Assembly (NCBI GenBank): GCA_002428365.1
Contig: DIVW01000043.1
Location: 9,607 to 73,606, forward strand
Source of the DNA: Propionibacteriaceae bacterium UBA6122
GTDB taxonomy: Bacteria; Actinomycetota; Actinomycetes; Propionibacteriales; Propionibacteriaceae
Length of the DNA stretch: 64,000 bases
Reading direction: 5' to 3'
Within the stretch, counting starts at the first letter, position 1, and every line of letters begins with the position of its first letter. The translations under genes and the position numbers were made by a program. Below are positions 7,665-14,329 of this stretch, piece by piece. The notes beneath the pieces are model-generated. The model saw nothing but the letters and a program-made list of their open reading frames with translations, made no database searches and was not told the DNA's origin.

Positions 7665-8588
7665 TCAGCGCTTGGCGACCTTCTTGGTGGCCTTCGACAC
7701 CTTGGTCGCCGAGGGGTAGCCCTCGGCAGTGCCGGTGACCTTCACCTTGATCTTCTTGCCCCGATCGGCCTTGACCAGTTTGTAGTTGGCCGAGGTAGCT
7801 CCGCGGATCACCTTGCCGTTGCGAAGCCACTGGTAGCTGAGCTGCACGCCCTCAGGGCCCCATTTGCCAGTTTTGGCGGTGAGCAGCTTGCCGACCTTCA
7901 CCTTGCCAGCGATGGACGGTTTGGCGGCAACCACCTTGGCTGGTTCAAGCACCAGCCTCAGGCCTGCGCCAGCCTTCACCCGTTCCTGCACCAACGCCAC
8001 ATACCCCGGAGCCTCCGCGAAGACGGTGAACAGCGGCCCCGCGGCGAACGCCCGTGTGGAGTAGCTACCGGCTGCGTCGGTGGTGTCGCAGAACTCCGCA
8101 CCTAGGTCGAAAACGTCGCCTGCACAGACCTTTGCGCCCGCGATCGGCGCCTTGGTCACCTTGTCAACGACCGTGCCGCTGACCTTGGGGAACGACTGGA
8201 TTTCGATGTCTTTGCCCACATCATCCCCAGGCGCCAGATCGAAGTGCCTCGAACTCGTCAGCGGATAATCGGCTGACTCGTTCACCCACACCGACGCCAT
8301 CCCCGTGCTGGCCGAAAGCGCGAAAGCGAACTGGTAGGAACCCTCGCCATCGGTGACCACACAAGGGCCAGCGGCATTCTCGTTACGCTCGCCGGTGAAG
8401 ACCGGCACCCAGGCACAGACCTCCAGCCCGGCGGCGGTCTCGCCGTCCAGGCTCACTGTGCCGGTGATAGTGGTGGTTGCATCCTCAGCGTGGGCCATGG
8501 TGGCCCCGAAGGACGACAGTCCGAGCGTGAGCACCGCGGCCAGTGTGGCCTGCAGACTCCGCTTAGCGATGGCGGTTAAAGGCTTCAA
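7665..8588 (-). CDS. Secreted protein: carboxypeptidase-regulatory-like domains plus Ig-like module
   Basis: A 307-residue exported protein. The signal peptide ends near residue 34 (FGATMAHA). Two beta-sandwich domains of the carboxypeptidase-regulatory type follow (about 40-120, ITGTVSLDGETAAGLEVCAW; and 130-215, VSGTVVDKVTKAPIAGAKVC). The C-terminus is a module seen in two neighbours: GKVKVGKLLTAKTGKWGPEG, LSYQWLRNGKVIRGATS, IKVKVTGTAEGY, then a Lys-rich tail. A role in the cell envelope or matrix is likely, the ligand unknown. The start is an uncommon TTG at 8588 behind GGGGGGAT. It is adjacent and co-oriented with a paralogue (8830-9756), with a terminator between them. Confidence 0.75.
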   Translation of the reverse strand: MKPLTAIAKRSLQATLAAVLTLGLSSFGATMAHAEDATTTITGTVSLDGETAAGLEVCAWVPVFTGERNENAAGPCVVTDGEGSYQFAFALSASTGMASVWVNESADYPLTSSRHFDLAPGDDVGKDIEIQSFPKVSGTVVDKVTKAPIAGAKVCAGDVFDLGAEFCDTTDAAGSYSTRAFAAGPLFTVFAEAPGYVALVQERVKAGAGLRLVLEPAKVVAAKPSIAGKVKVGKLLTAKTGKWGPEGVQLSYQWLRNGKVIRGATSANYKLVKADRGKKIKVKVTGTAEGYPSATKVSKATKKVAKR

Positions 8589-8622
8589 GAAATCCCCCCG
8601 GTATTCTCTGTGCCGCGTCGTT

Positions 8623-8644
8623 CACCCGTCCCCCCGGACGGGTG
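8623..8644. other. Hairpin in the 5' region of the secreted-protein gene
   Basis: CACCCGTCC-CCCC-GGACGGGTG: 9-bp perfect stem, 4-nt loop, 35 nt upstream of the TTG start at 8588. A second imperfect hairpin (GTCATCCC-TTA-GGGTGAC) adjoins at 8645-8662. It could be an operator, leader structure or terminator remnant; no known riboswitch pattern was recognised. Confidence 0.4.
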
Positions 8645-8756
8645 TCATCCCTTAGGGTGACGCACTCGTGCCGTCGAGCGCAACCAGGGACCGCTAGACA
8701 GGCTAGCCGCAGGCAGGCGCAATTTGCCTTGCCCGGACCGTTTTGTAGGCTAAATT

Positions 8757-8793
8757 GCCGCCGCCCTGGCCGCGATTCGGCCAGGGCGGCGGC
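8757..8793 (-). terminator. Strong terminator hairpin
   Basis: Perfect 15-bp GC-rich stem (8757-8771 with 8779-8793), 7-nt loop GCGATTC, followed on the minus strand by CAATTTAG. It ends transcription of the gene at 8830-9756 and separates it from its downstream paralogue. Confidence 0.85.
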
Positions 8794-8829
8794 GTGAACT
8801 CAAGGTTGAGACAGCAGCGTTCCGGTGGG

Positions 8830-9756
8830 TCAGCGGGTGACCTTCTTGGTGGCTTTGGACGTCTTGGACGCCGTGACGTAGCCGTCCTTCTTGCCGGTCA
8901 CCTTCACGGTGATCCGCTTGCTCCGCTGGGCCTTGGTGAGCTTCAGCGTCTTGCCGGTAGCACCGGCAATCTTGGCTCCGTTTGCATACCAACGGTAGGT
9001 GAGCTTCACCGGAGTCGGGCCCCACACCCCAGGATGGGCAACCAACCTCATGCCAACCTTGGCCTTGCCAGTGATGGCCGGCTTACTTGTCGCCAGGCTC
9101 TTGGGTGCCGGGGCCTGGCCACCGATAACCAGCGTCCCAGCATTGAACAGCTGCTGGTCGGCAACCGTCACCGTGGCGAGCTTGGTGTAGGGGTAGCCGC
9201 CGCTATAGCCAGTCAGCGTGTACTCCCCGGCCCGCAGACCCACGAACATGAACAATCCGTCGGATTCGACTGGCAGGTTGAGCAAGGTCCAACTGGAACT
9301 CACCTGGATGATGGATCCCACCGCCGGGTTACCCGCCGCATCGACGACCTTCCCTGACACTGAGGCGCCCTTGCGTAGCTTGAAGTCGACGCTTCCCTTG
9401 GACGGCTCAACGGCAGTTCCACCGCTGTACGGGTTCGGCACATCAGAGCCGTCTGCGGCGTAGTAGGTGCTGATGTAGCCGGTGTCACCGGCATCGACCC
9501 TGCCGAAACACCACTCATCCACGATGTCAGTGACCACGTAGCTGCCGTCCGCAGCAGTGATGGAGTCACGGGTCCGGTAGCCGATTCCTGAAGTGGCGGT
9601 CGTGAAAACGACTCGCACCCCCGCAACCGGCAGGCCATCTTGGTCGGTGACCTTGCCCTGGAACGTGCCGGTGTCCACGGCCTGAGCAGCCGACGGCACC
9701 ACACCAGCCACCAAAGCCAACGACAGCATGGCCAACAAAATTGCGCGCAACTTCAC
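8830..9756 (-). CDS. Secreted protein paralogue: regulatory-like domains plus Ig-like module
   Basis: A 308-residue exported protein built like its neighbour at 7665-8588. The signal peptide ends near residue 26 (VVPSAAQA). The first domain (about 30-110) begins FQGKVTDQDGLPVAGVRVVF, the second (about 130-200) SVSGKVVDAAGNPAVGS. The C-terminal module is KPAITGKAKVGMRLVAHPG, LTYRWYANGAKIAGATG, ITVKVTGKKDGY and a Lys-rich tail ending TKKVTR. GTG start at 9756 behind AAGGGGG. The shared C-terminal module in three adjacent genes points to local duplication. A surface adhesin or polymer-binding role is a guess; no catalytic motif is visible. Confidence 0.75.
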   Translation of the reverse strand: MKLRAILLAMLSLALVAGVVPSAAQAVDTGTFQGKVTDQDGLPVAGVRVVFTTATSGIGYRTRDSITAADGSYVVTDIVDEWCFGRVDAGDTGYISTYYAADGSDVPNPYSGGTAVEPSKGSVDFKLRKGASVSGKVVDAAGNPAVGSIIQVSSSWTLLNLPVESDGLFMFVGLRAGEYTLTGYSGGYPYTKLATVTVADQQLFNAGTLVIGGQAPAPKSLATSKPAITGKAKVGMRLVAHPGVWGPTPVKLTYRWYANGAKIAGATGKTLKLTKAQRSKRITVKVTGKKDGYVTASKTSKATKKVTR

Positions 9757-9905
9757 GCTTAGTACCCCCTTTGAAATGATCCCCCGATACGACCGTGATT
9801 ACGGCGTGTCGCTGCGCCGATTCTGGAGCATCGGGCAAGGCCGAGCAAACAGGCACAGCCAGGAAAAGCTCGCCGGATCTGCAGCGGCTCAGGGAACGTC
9901 CGCGG

Positions 9906-9927
9906 AAGGCCTAACCCGCAAGGCCTT
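9906..9927 (+). terminator. Terminator-like hairpin in a divergent intergenic region
   Basis: AAGGCCT (9906-9912) pairs with AGGCCTT (9921-9927), followed by TTTC on the plus strand. It lies in the 291-bp gap between divergent genes (9756 minus, 10048 plus), upstream of the second gene's apparent promoter, so it would only stop stray transcription. Nothing else recognisable in 9757-10030. Confidence 0.4.
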
Positions 9928-10047
9928 TTCTCCACCGGAGGCCACTAAAAGTCGCTACCGAGGGCGTCCAGATAGTGGCCATCAGAGCCACTCCGACGGA
10001 CGGCTGACCGAACCCTCTCCAGAAAGTGCCTCAGCTACCCTGTATAG

Positions 10048-11553
10048 GTGCCTGCCTCCCCAAAGACGACCTTCCGACTCCGCCTGATCGCTGCGGCATT
10101 GGCCCTCGCGGTCGGCTTCACGATGGCACCACCGGCTGCGGCAAGCGCCAAGATGCCACCGCCGCCAGCCAGACTGGCCTCAGCTCAGATCGACGCTCAC
10201 CTTGGCTACATGCCGCAAACCACCTGCAGCCCTTCGGCCAAAGCTGGGACGAAGGCGCTACTGAGCCTGCTGATCAAGACCTGGGGCGGCAGTTCGTCCG
10301 GCATCTCGCGTGGCTGCGGCGTCGGCGGGCGCTCCGAGCATAAAGAGGGCCGCGCACTCGATTGGCATATGAGCGTAAAGAAGGCCAGCCAGCGTAAGCG
10401 GGTGGCCTCGGCGATGAAGTGGATCACCGCCAACAACGGTGAGGTCGCACTACGGCTGGGCATCATGTACATGATTTGGAACCAGCACATCTGGTCGACC
10501 TATTACCCCGAGCTTGGCTGGCGGAAGATGGCCGATCGCGGCGGCACCACGGCCAACCACAAAGACCATGTGCACATCTCGCTGTCTTGGGACGGTGCTT
10601 ACAAGCAGACGTCCTGGTGGACGGGCACGCCGATCGTCGAGCCGCTCAACTCCCGCTGCGGCGCCAGCGGCGTTCGCGCGTGCCTGCCGACCATCCCGCG
10701 CACTTCGAAGTCGTGGCCCTACCAATCAACCAAGGTGCCAGCCAGTTTCACCCCGGCCGCCTGGACGCTGCCCGGTGTTGGCGGTAGCCCCCAGGTTGGA
10801 CGGCTGCAGCGCGCCGTCCCGGGTAAGTGGGTGCCTGCGGGAGCCACGCTGACCTATCAGTGGACCTCGAACGGAAGGGCCATTCCGGGAGCGACCGCAG
10901 ACAACTACCTGCTTCCGCCCGAACAGGTGGGCCGCGAGGTGGAGGTGCGGGTCACCGCCACTGTCGGCAGCCGCGTCGAGACCAGGGCGTCCAACAACAT
11001 CGCCGATGTCTACCCAGGACGGATGGCCGCCGCCGGGCCGCGCATTGTCGGGGTGTTGGCTCCGGGCAAGATCCTGCGCATCAACCTGGGCACCTGGAAG
11101 CCAGCCCCAACCCGGCTGACGTTCGCCTGGCTGCGGGACGGCAAGAAGATCAAGGGCGCTACCGGATCAACCTTCACCGTCCGGGCAAAGGACAAGGGCC
11201 ACAAGATCTCGGTGCGGGTGAGCGGCTATCGACTCGGTTACTACACCGCGACCGCGACTTCGGCCAGGGCTCGCATAAGCTCCGCCTTTGGCACCGTCGG
11301 CACCGCGACAATCAGCGGCAGCCCGACGATCGGCTCGGAGTTGGTCGGTTCCACCGGCTCTTGGAACCCGGCACCGACGGCCTTCACCTACCAGTGGTAC
11401 GCCGACGGGGTTGCTATTGCGGGAGCCACCAAGGCTCGATTTACCGTGACTTCGGCTCAGGCCGGCAGAACGCTGGTCTTCACCGCCGTTGGTCGGCGCA
11501 GCGGCTACGCCTCCACTGATGTGCGCTCGGCGGGGTTTGGCCCGATCAGTTGA
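10048..11553 (+). CDS. Secreted M15-like / ARB_07466-type protein with Ig-like repeats
   Basis: A 501-residue exported protein. The signal peptide ends near residue 34 (MAPPAAASA). Residues ~45-200 form a D-Ala-D-Ala-carboxypeptidase-like domain with SEHKEGRALDWHM and NHKDHVHISLSWDG, whose His and Asp residues are the usual zinc ligands of the M15 / ARB_07466 fold, suggesting peptidoglycan binding or cleavage. Three Ig-like modules follow, with LTYQWTSNGRAIPGATA, LTFAWLRDGKKIKGATG and FTYQWYADGVAIAGATK. They resemble the C-terminal modules of the two neighbours on the other strand. The GTG start is preceded by TACCCT (10036-10041) 6 nt upstream and no ribosome-binding site, so the mRNA is probably leaderless. 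Confidence 0.8.
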   Translation: MPASPKTTFRLRLIAAALALAVGFTMAPPAAASAKMPPPPARLASAQIDAHLGYMPQTTCSPSAKAGTKALLSLLIKTWGGSSSGISRGCGVGGRSEHKEGRALDWHMSVKKASQRKRVASAMKWITANNGEVALRLGIMYMIWNQHIWSTYYPELGWRKMADRGGTTANHKDHVHISLSWDGAYKQTSWWTGTPIVEPLNSRCGASGVRACLPTIPRTSKSWPYQSTKVPASFTPAAWTLPGVGGSPQVGRLQRAVPGKWVPAGATLTYQWTSNGRAIPGATADNYLLPPEQVGREVEVRVTATVGSRVETRASNNIADVYPGRMAAAGPRIVGVLAPGKILRINLGTWKPAPTRLTFAWLRDGKKIKGATGSTFTVRAKDKGHKISVRVSGYRLGYYTATATSARARISSAFGTVGTATISGSPTIGSELVGSTGSWNPAPTAFTYQWYADGVAIAGATKARFTVTSAQAGRTLVFTAVGRRSGYASTDVRSAGFGPIS

Positions 11554-11573
11554 GTCGCGGTTGGGCGGTCGCG

Positions 11574-11822
11574 TTATTCCCCAGGGGCCAACTGATCGCG
11601 GAGTTCGGCCGGCAGTTCGGCAACCAGACCCAGATAGGCAACTAACGCCAAATAGCTCGGGCGCAGCGCTGGCGAAGGAAAATGTTCACCACTCAACCAC
11701 CCTTGGGCGGTCGTCGCCGGAACCCTGGCAAGCCGCGCTACCGCGCGAATTGAAAGGTGCCGGGCCAACCTGGCTTCATTGACCCGCTTCAAAAAGTGCC
11801 GACTGACCACCTCGGTGGACAT
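11574..11822 (-). CDS. Mini-HTH protein, second of a tandem pair
   Basis: An 82-residue DNA-binding protein consisting of little more than one Cro/XRE-type helix-turn-helix (LSIRAVARLARVPATTAQGW) followed by the pattern LSGEHFPSPALRPSYLALVAYL. It is clearly homologous to the 81-residue protein encoded just upstream (11871-12116); the pair arose by tandem duplication. The HTH resembles those fused to the N-terminus of larger actinobacterial signalling ATPases, but here it stands alone. No ribosome-binding site is obvious before the ATG at 11822. Function unknown; a small repressor is the simplest reading. Confidence 0.65.
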   Translation of the reverse strand: MSTEVVSRHFLKRVNEARLARHLSIRAVARLARVPATTAQGWLSGEHFPSPALRPSYLALVAYLGLVAELPAELRDQLAPGE

Positions 11823-11870
11823 AGCGCCATTGTTTCAGGCTTCGACGTCGCGCGCAGCAGCTTGCAGCGA

Positions 11871-12116
11871 TTAGGCCTCGTCCTCCAGCCAAAGCCCGGC
11901 ATGCAGGAAGTGGTTCAACTCCAGATGCTCAACCAAGGCCAGAAATTTCGGCCGCAGGGCCGGGGTCGGGAAATGCTGGCCCTGAAGCCAGCCCTGCATC
12001 GTAGATGCCGGGACGCCAGATAGTTGCGCCGCACCGCGCACGGAGAGATGCCGGTCCAATCGGGCCTGGTTCACCAACGCGGCTACTTCCGCACGGGTCG
12101 GCGGATCTTGCAACAT
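11871..12116 (-). CDS. Mini-HTH protein, first of a tandem pair
   Basis: An 81-residue protein with one XRE-type HTH (LSVRGAAQLSGVPASTMQGW) and the same tail as its neighbour (QGQHFPTPALRPKFLALVEHL). The shared patterns RHLSxR, GWLxGxHFP and PALRP across the pair leave little doubt that they are paralogues. The start at 12116 has AGGAG 3 nt upstream. Cotranscription with the 11574-11822 gene is likely (48 nt apart). No ligand or effector domain is present. Targets unknown; the inverted repeat at 12206-12259 upstream is a candidate site. Confidence 0.65.
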   Translation of the reverse strand: MLQDPPTRAEVAALVNQARLDRHLSVRGAAQLSGVPASTMQGWLQGQHFPTPALRPKFLALVEHLELNHFLHAGLWLEDEA

Positions 12117-12490
12117 CTACTCCTGTGGGGTGGGGTGCGGGTCAGACACTTTCCAACCCGACGAAAAGAAAGTGCAGGCACTGGCACATCCAGCGGACTG
12201 AGGTCGTACCAACGTCCGTGGCGATCACCGCCATGATCGCACCCCTCATAGGTTGGTACGTACGCATCAGTGCCCCCCTCGGCGTGACACCAGTGCCTGC
12301 GGCACTAGTCAACGCCAGTTCGGCAGGAATTGAGATAGTGCAAGGCACACTTCGTACAGACTCGTACACCTGAACGGTGGAAAATCGTCCCAGCTGAGGC
12401 GACTACCTCAAGAACTCGTAAGGATTCCCCGCCAGCACAAAGGAAAACCCCCGAGCGATCAACTCACCCGGGGGTCCCACTTCTTTGAGG
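12117..12490. other. 374-bp gene-poor region upstream of the mini-HTH pair
   Basis: No convincing gene. It holds an 8-bp inverted repeat, GTACCAAC (12206-12213) and GTTGGTAC (12252-12259), with further GTAC words at 12260 and near 12352-12366, and the terminator of the 12491-14113 gene at 12447-12475. A 51-codon plus-strand frame (GTG 12218 to 12373, hydrophobic start) exists but has no start signals. Confidence 0.4.
12447..12475 (-). terminator. Intrinsic terminator of the CoA-disulfide reductase gene
   Basis: ACCCCCG (12447-12453) pairs with CGGGGGT (12469-12475); on the minus strand the stem is followed by TTTTCCTTT. It lies 15 nt beyond the stop codon. Confidence 0.85.
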
Positions 12491-14113
12491 CTACGCCCCG
12501 GCCCAGGTGCGATACCCGCCGTCAAGATTGCGGACGCGTCGGCCGGACTGCATCAAAATTCGCGAAGCCACGTGTGAGCGGGCCCCCGACCAGCAATACA
12601 CGATCACGTCCTGGTCAACTTCGGCGATTCGATCCCGCAACTCATCGACCGGGATACCGACGGCGCCCTCGATCATTCCGCGCGTCAGTTCAAGCGGCGT
12701 GCGGACGTCGATCACCTGCACGCCTTTCTCCACCTCGGCTGGCAGTTCGTGCCATTGAATCGTCTCGATCAGCCCATCGCGCAGATTCTCCGCCTGGAAG
12801 CCGAGCATGTTGACCGGATCCTTAGCCGAGCTGAAGGGCGGCGCGTAGCTCAGTTCAAGATCAGCTAGCTCTGAGGCGGTCAATCCACCACGCATTGCCG
12901 TAGCAATGACGTCGATGCGCTTGTCGACACCGGAGCCACCGACGCCCTGAGCGCCAAGAATCGCGTCGGTTTCGGCGTCGATGACCAGCTTGAGGTGCAT
13001 TTCCTCACCGCCGGGGTAGTAGCCCGCGTGATTGTCGGGGTGGGTGTGCACGATGCGCACGGCCCGTCCGGCCGCCACGGCGCGCTTCTCGGTCCAACCA
13101 GTGGCGGCTGCCTGGGTGCCGAACAGCCCAACGATGGCGGTGCCGAGCACGGTGTTGGCGTGTACGTCGCGGCCAGCGATCACGTCGGCGACGAGGCGTC
13201 CATGGCGGTTGGCCGGACCGGCCAGCGGCACCATGGCCGGGTCACCGGTGATCACATCACGCTTGACCACGGCATCACCGACGGCGTAGATCGAGGGATC
13301 AGAAGTGCGCTGTTGGTCATCAACCACGATGCCCCCACGGTCGCCGACCTCCAGTCCAGCTGCTGCGGCCAGCCCAGATTCGGGCCGGACGCCAATCGCG
13401 GCGATCACCAATCCCGCCGGCAGGGTGCGACCGTCGGACAGGGTGACATCGCTCTCGCCGATGTCGGTCACCGATGCACCGGTGATCACTTCGACGCCGT
13501 GGCCCTCCAGCAGCCACTGCACACGGATGGCCATCTCGACATCGAGGGGGGCCATGATCTGGTTGGCCAGCTCGACGACGCTCACTTTGAGGCCGCGCTC
13601 GATGAGGTTCTCAGCGAGTTCGAGGCCGATAAAGCCGCCGCCCATGATTACCGACGTCGGGTTGCCGCTGGCTAGAACCTCGGCAACCTTGGCGGCCATC
13701 AAATCGGTGTCGGCGACGTTGCGCAGGGTGAGCGCGCGCTCGACGCCGGGGATCGGCGGAACGAAGGGGGCCGCGCCCGGGGCCAAGATCAGGTTGTCGT
13801 AGGACTCGGTGTATTCGCGATCGGCCTTCAGATCACGAACCGTGACGGTCTTAGCTTCGCGATCGATCGAGACCACTTCGGAGTCAACCCGGACGTCGGC
13901 CTTGAACCGGCGCTTGATGCTCGCTGGCGTCTCCAGCAGTAGCGCGTCGCGTTCGGTGATCACACCGCCCACGAAGTAGGGCAGCCCGCAGTTCGCGAAC
14001 GAAACATGCTCCGACTTTTCCAGCACGACGATCTCGGCGGACTCATCCAGCCGACGCAACCTTGTCGCCGCCGACATACCGCCGGCGACACCTCCCACAA
14101 TGACGGTCTTCAT
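12491..14113 (-). CDS. CoA-disulfide reductase-rhodanese fusion (persulfide metabolism)
   Basis: A 540-residue flavoprotein of the CoADR-Rhd type. These enzymes reduce CoA disulfides/persulfides with NAD(P)H, and the rhodanese domain handles sulfane sulfur. FAD motif GGVAGGMSAATRLRR near residue 8; redox Cys42 in SFANCGLPYFVGG, the single-Cys active site of CoADR; NAD motif IMGGGFIGLELAE near 155; YAVGDAV near 275; C-terminal rhodanese domain (about 450-540) with active Cys507 in VYCWSGARSH. On the minus strand TATAGT stands 7 nt before the ATG and overlaps a perfect CsoR/CstR-type palindrome, so transcription is probably leaderless and repressed until sulfide or persulfide (or Cu) stress. 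No CstR gene is adjacent. Confidence 0.92.
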   Translation of the reverse strand: MKTVIVGGVAGGMSAATRLRRLDESAEIVVLEKSEHVSFANCGLPYFVGGVITERDALLLETPASIKRRFKADVRVDSEVVSIDREAKTVTVRDLKADREYTESYDNLILAPGAAPFVPPIPGVERALTLRNVADTDLMAAKVAEVLASGNPTSVIMGGGFIGLELAENLIERGLKVSVVELANQIMAPLDVEMAIRVQWLLEGHGVEVITGASVTDIGESDVTLSDGRTLPAGLVIAAIGVRPESGLAAAAGLEVGDRGGIVVDDQQRTSDPSIYAVGDAVVKRDVITGDPAMVPLAGPANRHGRLVADVIAGRDVHANTVLGTAIVGLFGTQAAATGWTEKRAVAAGRAVRIVHTHPDNHAGYYPGGEEMHLKLVIDAETDAILGAQGVGGSGVDKRIDVIATAMRGGLTASELADLELSYAPPFSSAKDPVNMLGFQAENLRDGLIETIQWHELPAEVEKGVQVIDVRTPLELTRGMIEGAVGIPVDELRDRIAEVDQDVIVYCWSGARSHVASRILMQSGRRVRNLDGGYRTWAGA

Positions 14114-14120
14114 GGTTCGA

Positions 14121-14139
14121 ACTATACCCCCGGGGGTAT
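14121..14139 (-). promoter_or_regulatory. CsoR/CstR-type operator over a leaderless promoter
   Basis: Perfect palindrome ATACCCCC-GGGGGTAT at 14124-14139. Operators of the CsoR/RcnR/CstR repressors have exactly this kind of A/T-flanked G/C tract. It overlaps the minus-strand -10 hexamer TATAGT (14126-14121), which ends 7 nt before the start codon at 14113. Confidence 0.7.
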
Positions 14140-14249
14140 CGAATGGGTCAAATCGAGGACCGGCATGCGGGCCGTTGCTCTCGACTCTGGCACTCCGTCC
14201 CGTCCAGCGCCAGCCCCCGTGCCGTCCAGATCCCTAAGGCAACCACCAG

Positions 14250-14329
14250 ATCCCTGAGCTTGTCGAAGGGTCAGGCTTCGACGGGCTCAGCCAACTGGGG
14301 GTCAGATCCCTGAGCTTGTCGAAGGGTCA
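14250..14329. repeat. Family A repeats at the 3' end of the acyl-CoA synthetase gene
   Basis: TCCCTGAGCTTGTCGAAGG at 14251-14269 and 14307-14325, with the inverse-type GGCTTCGACGGGCTCAGCC at 14274-14292. The last copy runs into the TGA stop (14327-14329) of the neighbouring gene. Confidence 0.8.

Noticed and set aside
9757..10047. c-di-AMP or c-di-GMP riboswitch before the M15-like gene
   Set aside because: Riboswitches often precede cell-wall hydrolases in actinobacteria, but no conserved core of either class is found and the start looks leaderless (TACCCT 6 nt upstream).
12218..12373. 51-codon plus-strand frame with a hydrophobic beginning
   Set aside because: No ribosome-binding site, no TAnnnT at the right distance, and it lies in a repeat-containing spacer.
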